DNA of 64,000 nt from Babylonia areolata. Its lineage: Eukaryota; Mollusca; Gastropoda; Neogastropoda; Buccinidae. The stretch lies in assembly GCF_041734735.1 (NCBI RefSeq), contig NC_134883.1:23634104-23698103 (forward strand), in the 5' to 3' direction. A program made the position numbers and the translations under genes. Below the pieces are notes generated by a model. That model was not told where the DNA came from. It made no database searches and was given only the letters and a program-made list of their open reading frames with translations. Below are positions 1-10,682 of this stretch, one piece after another. The stretch's first letter is position 1, and each line of letters opens with the position of its first letter.

Positions 1-137
1 TGTTAAGATAACAAGTAACAATCTGAACAAGCTGATCAATTCAATAACCACTGTCAAATATGGCTGAAAAGACTTTTTTTTTTTTTTAGAACAATGAATT
101 ATGACGAAAAGACACCCCCACAAAAACGTGATGCAGA

Positions 138-257
138 CAGTATCAGTAGCTCAAGGAGGCGGCACTGCATTTGGACAAATCCATACACGATACACCACAT
201 CTGTCAAGCAGATGCCTGACCAGCAGCGTAACCCAACGCGCTTAGTCAGGCCTTGAG
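138..257 (-). mobile_element. SINE 3' domain, truncated copy (tail type I)
   Basis: About 120 bp matching, in reverse complement, the units at 29823, 30680 and 35033: a segment starting CTCAAGGCCTGACTAAGCG and ending CTCCTTGAGCTACTGA. The two ends carry CTCAAGG and CCTTGAG and could pair into a stem. No tRNA-like head is present here, so this is either a 5'-truncated SINE or a short element of its own. It is seen by comparison within the window. The family name is not known to me. Confidence 0.75.
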
Positions 258-2003
258 ATGCAGACAAACCAACAGTACCAAAATCAGACCCAAAACAGTC
301 CACAGAGTCCACAAACACACAAAAATATCAATCAGCAACATTTCAAAATGGTCACTGAATGATAATCAAATCAATGGAGACAGCAATAGGAAAAAGAGTG
401 ACAAATAAAACACTGAAAAATTTACGAAGACAGCAAAAAGGAAAAAGACTGACGAATAAAACATTGAAAAATTTGTATCAACTATTTCTGCTTACATCCA
501 AAGAGAATGGAAATACATGAAATATTACAAGAAGTGGAAACAGTTTTTTGGTTTTGTTTTTGTTTTTTAAAAAAACTAACGAGCAACAACAATAACTATG
601 CCACAGCTAATTCCTTCTGGAGCAGTTTACACAAGAAGGACTTACTTTATTCTAAAAGAAATCCATAATAACTGACAAAAGAGTGATAGAGGTGATGCTA
701 CTAAACACCAATATATCCAAGTCGCATCTAATCTTTAATCTCGTTGCATAAATTGATACTGGTGAAGCTGTCTGCCAGCATTTAAATACAAAAAGAAAAA
801 TCATCTCTTGTTTAATCTCGTTGCATCCAACAGGCACAATGACAGGAAGAAATCTAATTTCCTGTTTCTGGATTTCTTGAAAATAAATGGACCAGCAACA
901 AGCAGCAATATGTTGAATTCACCTAATTCACTGATACACGCAACTCAAGGTTTGCTTTGCTTCATGTCAAGGGTTTACAAAACCCATCCAGTACTTACAC
1001 ACACCGTCATTCTTAAATGTCGACAATTAAAGAAATATGTTCTGTTTTCTGGCTTGTCCCCCCAAAAAAATATGGACATGCAAAACGCATCCTCTGCAAA
1101 CATATCATGTATGTCTAAAACACTTCCAATAATGTTTCAACCTTGCAGCATGATTTAGGGGCAAAAAGACAAAAGAACTTATTCACTTTTCTATACGCCC
1201 CACTTAGGCCCACACAATCTCACAGTGTGTGAAAATGCCTGGGACAGCAAGAACTTTGACATTGTTGCTTACAGTCCCAGCCACCTGCATATGGCCAAGT
1301 CGATCATGACTGTCCAACTAATGAGTTTATTCAACTGCGTTAAGTACATAATTATAACTGTCACACATGGGTGGGAGAAAAATATCACCTGCAAAACAAC
1401 ACAGTTCATGTTATAATTAACCATCAACCTTTTTGATTAAGGCAAATAACACTGGGCTGTGCTGAGGAGTTCTGCTGGTCTGTTTATCATCATAAGATTT
1501 TTAATTTTTTTTTAATCATAAAGATTGATAAAAAATGCCCAAAGCCTCACACAAAAATACATAAAAAGGCCGTATAGGCAAAAGACACTTCAGAATGGAC
1601 AGCTATTGCCCACCCCAGCATTAACAACCTAATCATCAGAGCTAGAGCAAAACACTGCAGATAGAACATCACAGACTGTGGAAAAGAAATGGGGGGCGGG
1701 GGTGGGGGCGGGGAGGGTCAAGGCTTGCTGAAAAAAAGAAATGGGAATGATGCACAGGAAAGGCAGAGAACGCAGACAATAGTGAAGGAAAGGGGAAAAA
1801 AAAACAAAAAACCAAACAAACGAACAGAGGACAGAAAAAAAGACAGCAATCGTAAAGAGAAAAACTTCCCAGCAGAGAATGTCCAGAAAGGCGAGGGGGT
1901 GTTATTCATACTGGATAACCCCAGGCATCCCAATGAAAGATAGGGTTGTGGTGGTATAGGGCTGAGTGAGAAAGCATACAGGCTTACAGGATGCAAAGAA
2001 CAA
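258..2003. other. unassigned DNA downstream of the stress-protein gene
   Basis: No open frame here looks like protein. There is a short exact internal echo near 375-470 (two copies of a phrase with GGAAAAAGAGTGAC) and a G-rich patch near 1690-1725. Part of this could be the 3' UTR of the stress-protein gene that ends at 2901, but no poly(A) site can be fixed. Confidence 0.4.
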
Positions 2004-2080
2004 AGAGTCTACTTAGTTGTGGCGGCGTGGTGGAAGGCTACCAGTGATGATGCAGTGCAACCAAAACGGGAAAAGGAAAT

Positions 2081-2115
<35 letters not shown>

Positions 2116-2880
2116 GGAACTGATGGAGTCTCTACTTGGTTTTCCTGGGCTGTGGTGCCGTGGTTGCAGACTACCAGTGATGATGATGATGCAATGTAAC
2201 CAAAACAGGAAAAGGAAATTGGGTGGGTGGAGGCTGATGAGGGGGAGGTGGGGGGGAGGGGAATTGGGGGGGGGGGGGTGGAGGGGATGCAGGGGGGGGG
2301 GAGAGGATGTCTTGGAATGGATGGAGTCTCTACTTGGTCTTCTGGGGCCTTGGTGTGGTTGCAGACTACCAGTGATAATGATGCAATGCACCATCTCAGA
2401 AAAGGAAACAGGTGGGGGAAGGGGGAGGGGGGGGGAGGGGCAGGGGGGAACTGATCGAGTCTACTATGTTTTCTGGTACTTGGTGTGGTTGCAGACTACC
2501 AGTAATGAAATGCACCAAAACGGAAACGGAAACGAACTTGGGGGTGTGAGGGTGGGGGTGGGGTGGAAATGACAGAGTCTCTACTTCCGGGGTCTCCCGT
2601 GTGCTTGCAGGCTACCAGTGATGGTAATGATGCAATACAAGCAAAACAGGAAAAGGAAATGGAGTGGGGGGAGGGGTGGGGAATGCTGTGGGGGTGGGGG
2701 TGGGGGGTGGTGGCGTGGGGAAGTTACTGATGGAGTCTACTTGCTTTTCTGGACCTTGGTATGGTTGCAGGCTACCAGTGATGATGATGATGATGATGCA
2801 ATGCAACCAAAAACAGTTAAAAAGGAAACAGGGTGGGGCATGGGGTTGGGGGGGAGGGGGGAGGGGTGAAGAGAGGGGAA
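2004..2880 (-). repeat. degenerate tandem array resembling the stress-protein gene tail
   Basis: Six diverged units begin near 2004, 2121, 2320, 2451, 2570 and 2727. Each has, in plus order, GAGTCTCTACTTGGTCTTCT, a G/T-rich bridge, GCAGACTACCAGTGATGATG, GCAATGCAACCAAAA, GGAAAAGGAAA, then a poly-G-rich spacer. The first block matches the reverse complement of the last codons, stop and first 3' UTR bases of the adjacent stress-protein gene at 2890-2925. The GATGATG block recalls that gene's histidine codons (EHHH). The array therefore looks like repeated copying of the gene's terminal exon and 3' UTR. Unit spacing varies from about 117 to 200 bp because the G-runs differ in length. Confidence 0.7.
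2081..2114 (+). repeat. poly-G run of about 33 bases
   Basis: An almost pure G tract inside the first array spacer. Further runs occur near 2245-2300 and 2420-2445. Tracts like this can form G-quadruplexes and are prone to length change and sequencing error. Confidence 0.9.
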
Positions 2881-2900
2881 CTGATGGGAGTACAGTCTCT

Positions 2901-3137
2901 CTACTTGGTCTTCTGGGCCTCGGCGCCGTGGTGATGCTCCACATGGTCCGGGTGCCGCACGACCAGCACGGGGCAGTGGCAGTGGTGCACCAGGAAGTCG
3001 CTGACCGAGCCCAGCAGGGTGCGCCGCACCAGGCCCAGACCCCGCGACCCCACCACCACCATGTCCGCCCCCTGCGCCTCCTTGGCGATGCCCTCGCCCG
3101 GCTTGTTGGAGGCGATGCTCTTTACCTTGCCTCCCAG
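2901..3137 (-). CDS. stress protein exon 4 (terminal, ATP-binding half)
   Basis: 237 nt, entered at phase 0 after CCCACCACAG, ending in TAG at 2903-2901. It carries [12 protein letters not shown] and CPVLVV. It is much more GC-rich than the other exons. Its last codons and stop are echoed in the array immediately downstream. Confidence 0.95.
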   Translation of the reverse strand: MGGKVKSIASNKPGEGIAKEAQGADMVVVGSRGLGLVRRTLLGSVSDFLVHHCHCPVLVVRHPDHVEHHHGAEAQKTK

Positions 3138-3364
3138 CTGTGGTGGGACAGGACAGAGGACAGAAAACTCGATCGTTTATTATCACGCCCGAAAACAGAG
3201 TATGGCTGCCAACATGGCTGGGGTAAAAACCGTCATACACATAACAGCCCACTCCACCCACACACACACACACACAAGCGCGCACATACACAAACATACA
3301 CACACTCTTACTATATATACTGTATAGATATAGACATATATATATATATATATACATATACATA

Positions 3365-3397
<33 letters not shown>

Positions 3398-3836
3398 TGT
3401 ATAGAAATTGTGCAGGCTGCTTTCTTTTTTCCTCCACTGAAAACAGCTGCAAATTCTGGTCCTAAGGTTTCCTCCTCCTCCTCTCCAACCTCCTTGGACC
3501 CCCACCCCCACTCCTCCAACTCCCCAACCACCCCCAACCTCTCTCCCACTAGCTTCTTCTCCTCCTGCTCCCCCAAAACAACCAACACCACTCCCCTACT
3601 CCTCCTATATCTCCTTCTGCCCCTCCACACACACACACACACGCACATACACACATATGTGTCAAAGCTGTTGACCTCAGCCAAACACCTGATCAAGTAA
3701 ACACACAGTCACTGCAGTGCTGTGCATGGCACGCGTGCTAGAGGGGTATAAACAACAGCAGCAACCTAAATTCTCACAGCTGGGCAGCAGATGTCACCCT
3801 CGTCTTTTTGTTGGTAAGAGGCAAGAGGTGTGTACA

Positions 3837-3873
<37 letters not shown>

Positions 3874-5158
3874 TCAGCACAAACATTGAAACAAACAAAA
3901 TTTGTTCCAGATGAAGGGCGCATTCTCAGGCCATTGTTTAAAAGCTCTGCCACACAACACAGAATATCAACAATTAGGCTGATCCCAGCTTAACTCACTC
4001 AGTACGGCCAGTCCTCTCTTCTCCTCTACACAGACCCCTCGGATGTCCAGTGGGTGTCTGAATGATCCAACCTTTAGCTTCCGTCGTCAGAATTGTGGTA
4101 TTCTTTGTCAACATTCACCTCTTCACTATAAGAGCCTTCCACTTGCAATAGTTTGATGATGGTAATTTGGGTGAAACGCTGTTAACGTCGTCTCTTTCGC
4201 CGTTCGTATGGAGAGAGTTAATAACTGTTCACTCCTCCATCCAAAATAACTGAGAAGTATGTGTAGTTAAACTGAGAATTATGTATTAAACATGTACACC
4301 AAACAGTACAAAGAAAATGATTTAAAACTTGGTTTCAGACGAAGGATAGACATCCGAGGGCCTTTATTCAAAAGTCTGGCTTTCAATACAGAATATCAAC
4401 AATTAAGCTGATCTTCCCAAGTTACTGAGTATCACACACTGCATACATAACAGCACAAACATACGAAACAGAAAACCAACATGATGGTTCTATTTAGCAA
4501 TTTTTTTTTTTTTTTACTTTGTTCTGCCCAAATAACTGAGTGTTATTTACAAATGAATATTTCACACAAGTTAAAAAACAACAACTATGACAGTCTAAAA
4601 ATTTCAACATCAATGCAATTGATTTTCAAATTTAACGTTCCATAAAAGGTTAATGACAATGTGTTCTAAGGTACTTGACCATACTTTATTGAACTGTACT
4701 ATACTGTGCAGGACATGACAACACTGTACTACTTTGCTATATTGTACTGTACTATACTTATAATACAACACTGTACTGTTCCATACTATGCATTTGAACA
4801 GTACTTATTGTACTGCACTGTTCTATACTGGTATGTTGTTATACTCTCTACTTGTACTGTACTATACAGCAGTATTTTGTACTGTATTGTATTGTCCTGT
4901 ATTGCACTATACTGTACTGTATTGCACTATACTGTGCTGTATTATACAGAAAACAAACATAAAGACCTGCCAAGTATGGATGCAATTATTTGATAAACTG
5001 ACAGACTGTTTACAGCTCAACCAGCTAAAACACACACACAGAGATACAAACACACATGCGTGCATGCACACACACACACACATGCACAATACATGCATGC
5101 ACCCACCCACACACACACACACACACATGCACAACACATGCATGCACACACACGCACA

Positions 5159-5189
<31 letters not shown>

Positions 5190-6153
5190 TCATGCACAAC
5201 ACATGCATGCACCCACACGCGTGCGTGCACACACACGCACACATGCACAACACATGCATGCACCCACACGCATACACACACACCCACACACACATGCACA
5301 ACACATGCACCCTCCCACCTTCCCTCCACCCCTTCACGCACACACACAGGATCATCACAACTGAATAGGTCAAGTGGACTTTGAGCATGCATGGCATTGT
5401 TTATGTCACTCATTTTCAAAACAAAGGTATAATACATACATCCTCACAGGGACAAACAATCTGATTTGAAAATGAAATGTGTGTCACCAGATGTGTGTCA
5501 CTATATGAACACTTCCATAGCATTGTAGCTGAAGGGCACAGAACAGAAAATAACTTCTCTTACACTCCCAGGCGATACAAGCTGAAGAAGTAAGAGAGGT
5601 TAACTCACTCAGTACGGCCAGTCCTCTCTTCTCCTCTACACAGACCCATCGGATGTCCAGTGGGTGTCTGAATGACCCAACCTTTAACTTCCATCGTCAG
5701 AATTGTGGTATTCTTTGTCAGCATTCACTTCTTCAGTATAAGAGCCTTCCGCTTGCAATATTTTGATGATGGTAATTGGGGTCAAACGTTGTTAACATCG
5801 TCTCTTTCGCCGTTCGTATGGAGAGAGTTAAGAAAATAAAGAAGACTGGCATGACCAGCGAGACCTGGTTTTTAAAGTAAACTATACACCTAAGTGCATG
5901 CATGCTTCACATTGTCTGTTTTATGTATGTCATGACTTACACTATATATGCTTTTAAGGGTTTTTTTCAAATGAAAGAAAAGAAGACAAAGTGCTTGCTC
6001 ACATACCCCCAGACTTTTCATCTTGTCAGCAAACCTCTGCAGATCTCCCTGGATGCGATCATGCTCCTTTTTCAGCATGGATTCCAGAACCTCTCGGTCA
6101 AACACATACACCGCTGAAACAATGATAATAACAATAACAACAACAACAACAAC

Positions 6154-6222
<69 letters not shown>

Positions 6223-8570
6223 AACAATTGTAATAATAATAATACTATTAACAACAAACATAATCATAATAATAACAACAATAATGATAATTCTCAAGAA
6301 ATAACAACAACAAAAAGCTTTTCATGGGTTCAAAATTCAATGCTACTACAACTACTACTACTACCAACAATACTGCTACTACTACTACTACTACTACTAC
6401 TAATGATAAAAACTACTACTACTGCAACAACAAAATGCATTTCAAGGGTTAAAAAAAAATCATGATGTAATACATATACTGTTTCAGGTTTTGAAAAAAA
6501 AAAATTTTTTTTTCATCCTGTTAAGTCTGTCTGGATTCTATTCCTGCTCTCACCCTTTCTTCCATTGCAATTAACTCACTCAGTACGGCCAGTCCTCAGT
6601 CCTCTCTCCTCTACACAGACCCATCGGATGTCCAGTGGGTGTCTGAATGACCCAACCTTTAGCTTCCAGCGTCAGAATTGTGGTATTCTTTGTCAACATT
6701 CATCTCTTCAGTGTAAGAGCCTTTCGCTTGCAATATTTTGATGATAGTAATTGCGGTGAAACGCTGTTAACGTCATCTCTTTCGCCGTTCGTATAGAAAG
6801 AGTTAAGTTTGAATGGAAAATCAATCCAAGCATCTTGTCATTCAGATGAGATGATAAAGCAGGTCCCATGGCACCCTATGTGCGTGTTGTCCTCTTGCAA
6901 AATTCTGTTGAAAAAACCCACTCTGATACCGAGTGACAGGTGCACAAAATATGGGCATGCACTCAAGGCCTGACTAGCATGTTGGGATATGCTACTGTCA
7001 AGCATGTGCTTGGCAGATATTGTGTAAACTGAAACTGTGGAGCTTGATAAATGCTGATAATTTCTCAAACAGCACAGTATTTTCTGTTTTGTTATTGTTT
7101 GTTTTTTGAACACATTTCCACCACATGACTGTCCAACCACTTCATACTTCAGACATATATACTTTTTATACATGCATTAACACACACACACATGCACTCT
7201 CTCTTAAAAAGTGGAAGATGTGATAAAATTGAAACATATAAGGATGGAATGTTGTTTCATATTTTGCCGCACATGCTGGTGATTGTACTTATAGACATCT
7301 AGTTGTGGTTTTTGTTGTTGTTGTTGTTGTCACGTTCAAATGTTATCAGCAAAACAACAAAAACGACAACAACAAAAAATAAACAACAACAACAATAATA
7401 ATAATAGCAAAATACTGCTACTACTAATAATAACAATAAATAACTATATGAATAAGTGGGAGATAGGATGGGATTCGTACAGTGAGGTGGGAGAGCCAGG
7501 ATAGATGCAGGGTGGAATCACAGATGAACATTTGAAACAAATAAAAGTACAATTGAAGAACATTACTCAATGGATTTTACAAATGGAAAACCATTAATAT
7601 TTTAACCCCCCCCCCCCCCCCCCCAAAAAAAAAAGCCACTAACAGTGTTATCATGAATGCAAACAAAAAGTCATCAACATCAATGACAACAGATGACACA
7701 CTTTCCTGAAAGTAAAGCTTCATTAACTCACTAGTAAAAAAAAAATATATATATATATATATATTGAGAATAATGCTAAAATGTAACAACACACAAACAA
7801 ATGCACTTGATATCAGGTTGATATTTAGCCCATAATAATTCACATTAAAAAAAAGAAAAAAAAAGAAAAAAAGATACACTGAACTGTAACAATCACTAAA
7901 ACAAATGCATTTAATTGATATGAGGATAATATTTAGTCCACAATGAGTTGAATAACATCAACATAAAAAAGAGACCATGGTCTTAAATTGTCAGGATATC
8001 TATAATGTCCTTACAGTTGGCCCACCCCTGTGAGTGCAGCATCTCATTCAGTTCCGGTACATGCACCAGAGTCACATGATTGCCTGGTCTGTGCATATGC
8101 TTCACGTACCCTGTAAAAAAAATAAAATAAAAAAAATAAATAAAATAAAATAAAATTCAACCATCTTCATATGTTATAGCATATAGGTTCACTTACTCAA
8201 CCCTCTGCCCACTAAACTTTGCTGCAAAAAAATGTGGGATCAATGAGACGTGTCTGAGAGCAGTCTTTATGCTTTTTTCATATATACTTTTCAAGTGTGT
8301 CGCTGATTCTCCTCAAACGAAAGTAATCAATCTAATCTCAATGAAGAGGAGAGTGAAGTCTTAATGCAGAGCGGTAACTGACTGACATCCTGACCTGTCA
8401 GCTCAAGTCTGTTCTTATTCAGGTGACAACTCTAGCTTTAGAGACGAACATGCTTGCAAACAGCAGTCAATGGGGCTATAATTAAGATGCTTATACCACC
8501 AAGCATGCTGTTGAATAAAATGGAGTCAACAGAACAGATGAGGTTTAGTAGAATTTACCCTCTTTTATTT

Positions 8571-8606
<36 letters not shown>

Positions 8607-9365
8607 TTTTCAGACATGTACATGCACACATGCATACATACACAAGCTTGCACACATAAATCATGCTTATAAAATGCACACACACACACACACACACAGA
8701 GACATACTGTAAAACAACAGCAAATTTCACAAACTTTATCTAAAAACCTTTAATTTCAGCCTTTCAGTTTCACCTCAAATCCCAAGAAACAATTTCAATG
8801 CCCAGAAACTTTGGGTTTTTTGGTCGTTTTTTTAGATGTACAGGTAAACAATACTTTAGACATGAAAAGTAACAAGATCTCTTACTTCCACATACGAAAT
8901 AAAAATTATTTTTTAAAAAGTACACCTTTGCACAAATTCACCACAGACGTAAGGTGAAGAGCAACTATAAACTGAGGTTATCATGAAAATGGCTTGAACA
9001 GATTCAAATGTAAGATAATTTTTCTTCTTTTTTTGTGAATTTTGTTTCATTATTTTTCAAGGATGGCAAAGAGGATGATGATGATGATACTGCTTTGGAG
9101 ATGCATGATTGTTAGGTTTTGTGCCATATGATTTTATGTGACACTGCTGCATGTATTCTAAGTTCCCCCCATACTTCCTTTCACAATATGCCATGAAACA
9201 GTGAAAATTAACTACATTCCAGCTGCATACTCTGTGACCTGAATACAGAATTAACATGGTAGGTAACACTGGAAGGTATGACCAGAGCAAACCAAATGTA
9301 CACTTTCCATCTGTCTTCCTCTCCGCCCCTCTCCAGGTGCATGCTTGTTGCACACATGCATGTGC

Positions 9366-9405
<40 letters not shown>

Positions 9406-10094
9406 AAATATTATATATAGCTGGATGGAGAGAGAGTGAGCAAGATCGAGAGAAAGACAGAGAGAGAGATGGGGAGGGGTGGGGGGGTGGGGGGTATTTA
9501 AAGTATATTTTGTCTGTACTCCCTGTTCACAGACTGCGTTGATTTAATACTAATGATACTACTACTACTACTAATTTCATATTGTTAATTACTGGAGTTG
9601 TGAAATTCTAATAAATTACTAAAATAACAGACCTATACAAAATCATACGCCAACATGACCAACATACGGGGTTTAGTGGAACAAATGTTTATGACACGTA
9701 TACGTATTCTGGGCCTCAAAACGTTAAGCTGGAAATGCGTACCCAGTTTGTCGGGTGGGCGTGGCTACACACACGCAGCTATATAATGACCCAAGTTACA
9801 AGTACCTGATCAAAGCCCTCGATCGATATCGCTACACAAAACAACACACGTACCACTCTTGTGCAGACTCGATGCATAAGTAATCACTGCAATTTAACTG
9901 TCAGTAACACTGCACCAGCCCTTGCTTGTACTACTTTTTTCTGATAGACCAAGATTTCGGCCAACTGAAACTGACCCACAAAAATTAAAACGTTGTAATT
10001 AATTAAAACACGATTACTTACAATCAAGAGCGTACTCGGAATTTTCACTCCCATCATAAGCGATAACCACCTTGCTTCCCTCCTGTCCTGCCAT
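2901..10094 (-). CDS. universal stress protein (UspA family), four exons
   Basis: Joined coding exons are 10094-10022, 8110-8015, 6113-6007 and 3137-2901, giving 170 aa. All introns are GT/AG and phases agree (1, 1, 0). The protein starts [19 protein letters not shown]. Asp14 sits at the usual adenine-nucleotide site of strand 1, followed by the family phrase ALDWYVKH across the first junction. The C-terminal half has [19 protein letters not shown], which fits the ATP-binding pattern G-x2-G-x9-G-S at residues 122-136, and then the closing strand CPVLVV. The length is normal for single-domain UspA proteins, which are expanded in molluscs and tied to oxidative, thermal and low-oxygen stress; they are usually soluble. 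The tail is unusually histidine-rich (HPDHVEHHH) and ends QKTK. No TATA box is recognised. Family assignment is firm; the exact role is not known. Confidence 0.95.
3240..3400. repeat. CA/TA microsatellite block in stress-protein intron 3
   Basis: Alternating (CA)n, (TA)n and CATA tracts. The open frames here are repeats of Thr-His or Val-Cys and are not genes. Nearby 3470-3640 is C/T-rich, and another (CA)n lies at 3838-3871. Confidence 0.9.
3902..3989 (+). repeat. direct repeat, copy 1 (partner at 4331)
   Basis: About 88 bp resembling 4331-4425, both ending ACAGAATATCAACAATTA and GCTGATC. A TTAA element sits exactly at the right edge of this copy and is absent from the partner, which shows an approximate empty site. 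Confidence 0.6.
3990..4221 (+). mobile_element. TTAA-ended MITE, copy 1
   Basis: 232 bp starting TTAACTCACTCAGTACGGCC and ending CGTTCGTATGGAGAGAGTTAA. The ends are imperfect inverted repeats (TTAACTCACTCAGTACG against TTAACTCTCTCCATACG) and both carry TTAA, as expected of piggyBac-type non-autonomous elements. No open frame is present. It lies in stress-protein intron 3, antisense to the gene. Confidence 0.85.
4331..4425 (+). repeat. direct repeat, copy 2 (partner at 3902)
   Basis: Shares TTTCAGACGAAGG, CTTTATTCAAAAG and AGAATATCAACAATTAAGC with 3902-3989, with many substitutions, so it is an old duplication. Confidence 0.55.
4676..4950 (+). repeat. degenerate TACTGTA-type satellite
   Basis: About 275 bp of near-repeats of TACTG, TATAC and TGTACTA with a period near 5 or 10 bp. 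The 95-aa frame through it, full of YY, CTV and LYC, is a by-product of the repeat. Confidence 0.8.
5031..5348 (+). repeat. compound CA-rich minisatellite
   Basis: (CA)n tracts broken at intervals of about 45-60 bp by the phrase CATGCACAACACATGCATGC, which occurs about six times. This is a higher-order repeat, not a plain microsatellite. The Thr-His and Val-Cys open frames on both strands are artefacts of it. Confidence 0.85.
5600..5831 (+). mobile_element. TTAA-ended MITE, copy 2
   Basis: 232 bp, about 95% like copy 1 by eye, same orientation, also in stress-protein intron 3. It begins TTAACTCACTCAGTACG and ends GTATGGAGAGAGTTAA. Confidence 0.87.
6007..6113 (-). CDS. stress protein exon 3
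   Basis: 107 nt, from the CAG acceptor at 6114 to a GTATGT donor at 6006. It encodes [18 protein letters not shown] and onward to KMKSLG, the amphipathic helix region of Usp proteins. A long ATC/CAT microsatellite lies about 40 bp upstream of the acceptor. Confidence 0.93.
6150..6425. repeat. ATC, TAA and ACT trinucleotide block
   Basis: (ATC)n of about 24 units at 6153-6222, then TAA/ACA mixtures, then (ACT)n at 6345-6425. It lies just upstream of stress-protein exon 3, within intron 2. Confidence 0.9.
6571..6806 (+). mobile_element. TTAA-ended MITE, copy 3
   Basis: 236 bp, same family and orientation as copies 1 and 2, with a few-base insertion near 6597 and a more worn right end (GTATAGAAAGAGTTAA). 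It lies in stress-protein intron 2. Confidence 0.85.
6838..7042 (+). mobile_element. SINE, 5'-truncated, central domain plus tail type I
   Basis: Contains the SINE central domain (TTCAGATGAGATGATAAAGC, then an AAATTCTGTTGAAAAA-type phrase) joined at 6973 to the tail CTCAAGGCCTGACTAGC and ending ACTGAAACTG. It shows that the isolated units at 138, 29823, 30680 and 35033 are tails of this SINE type. It is in stress-protein intron 2 and well diverged. Confidence 0.75.
7043..8014. other. rest of stress-protein intron 2
   Basis: Holds AAC/GTT and AAT repeats (7308-7445), a 20-base poly-C at 7604-7624 and a short (TA)n at 7746. No other coding or mobile sequence is recognised. Confidence 0.5.
8015..8110 (-). 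CDS. stress protein exon 2
   Basis: 96 nt, entered at phase 1 after TTTTTTTACAG and left at phase 1 before GTAAGG. It encodes [19 protein letters not shown] and onward to GWAN, which is strand 2 and the following loop of the Usp fold. Confidence 0.93.
8111..10021. other. stress-protein intron 1
   Basis: Contains a (CT)n(CA)n block at 8571-8610, (CA)n at 8678-8698 and (TG)n at 9368-9405. No exon-like open frame or mobile element is recognised. Confidence 0.5.
10022..10094 (-). CDS. stress protein exon 1
   Basis: Starts at the ATG at 10094 with [19 protein letters not shown] and ends GCTCTTGATT before GTAAGT (phase 1). This ATG is chosen because the UspA first strand (KVVIAYDGS) begins seven residues later, the usual spacing. 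Confidence 0.93.
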
Positions 10095-10643
10095 TGTCAA
10101 CACGTACGAAGATTAACAGAATGCGTTTTCTGTAAGCTCGATGCAGTCTCTCGTTCGTCTGTCACCTGACGCAGGTTGGAACGATGTGCTCTTTGCACTC
10201 GTTCAACACACACACACACACACACACCCCCCGCTGGCGAATGTCCCACAATTCGCTAGGACGACCTTGGTTGATCCACTCTCTCCCTCTCTCCCCCCCC
10301 CCCCCCCCCCCAACGAAACATTTGCCCACACTCACAGTCGGTACAAGCACTGTTTCAAGACGACCGAGCTCCTGCGATTGTGGGCTGCAGGACTACTAAA
10401 GTTATACCTTTCAATCGATGTCATGTATGACGTCTCGTGCAAGCATGAAAACACACGTGCAACGCTGCACGCTATCGCACAGACAGTGCGCGCCTGGCGG
10501 GAGACAATGCTGAGAGGGTGACAGAGAGGATGGTGATGATGAATATCGGTGAGATTGCGAGGGGTGGTAGGGTTGGGATAGAGGTCGTGACGATGGTAAT
10601 TATGTTAAAAACTATTGTTAACTCATCAGTTTTAATATTGGCC

Positions 10644-10682
<39 letters not shown>

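Noticed and set aside
2004-2730. Alternative terminal exons of the stress-protein gene
   Set aside because: Each unit has an AG before a few matching codons, but the frames differ, stops are early and acceptors are weak. Kept as a repeat array, not as exons.
2737-3696. A 319-aa minus-strand frame through the stress-protein exon 4 region
   Set aside because: It is a different frame over exon 4 and microsatellites, with VCVCVC stretches.
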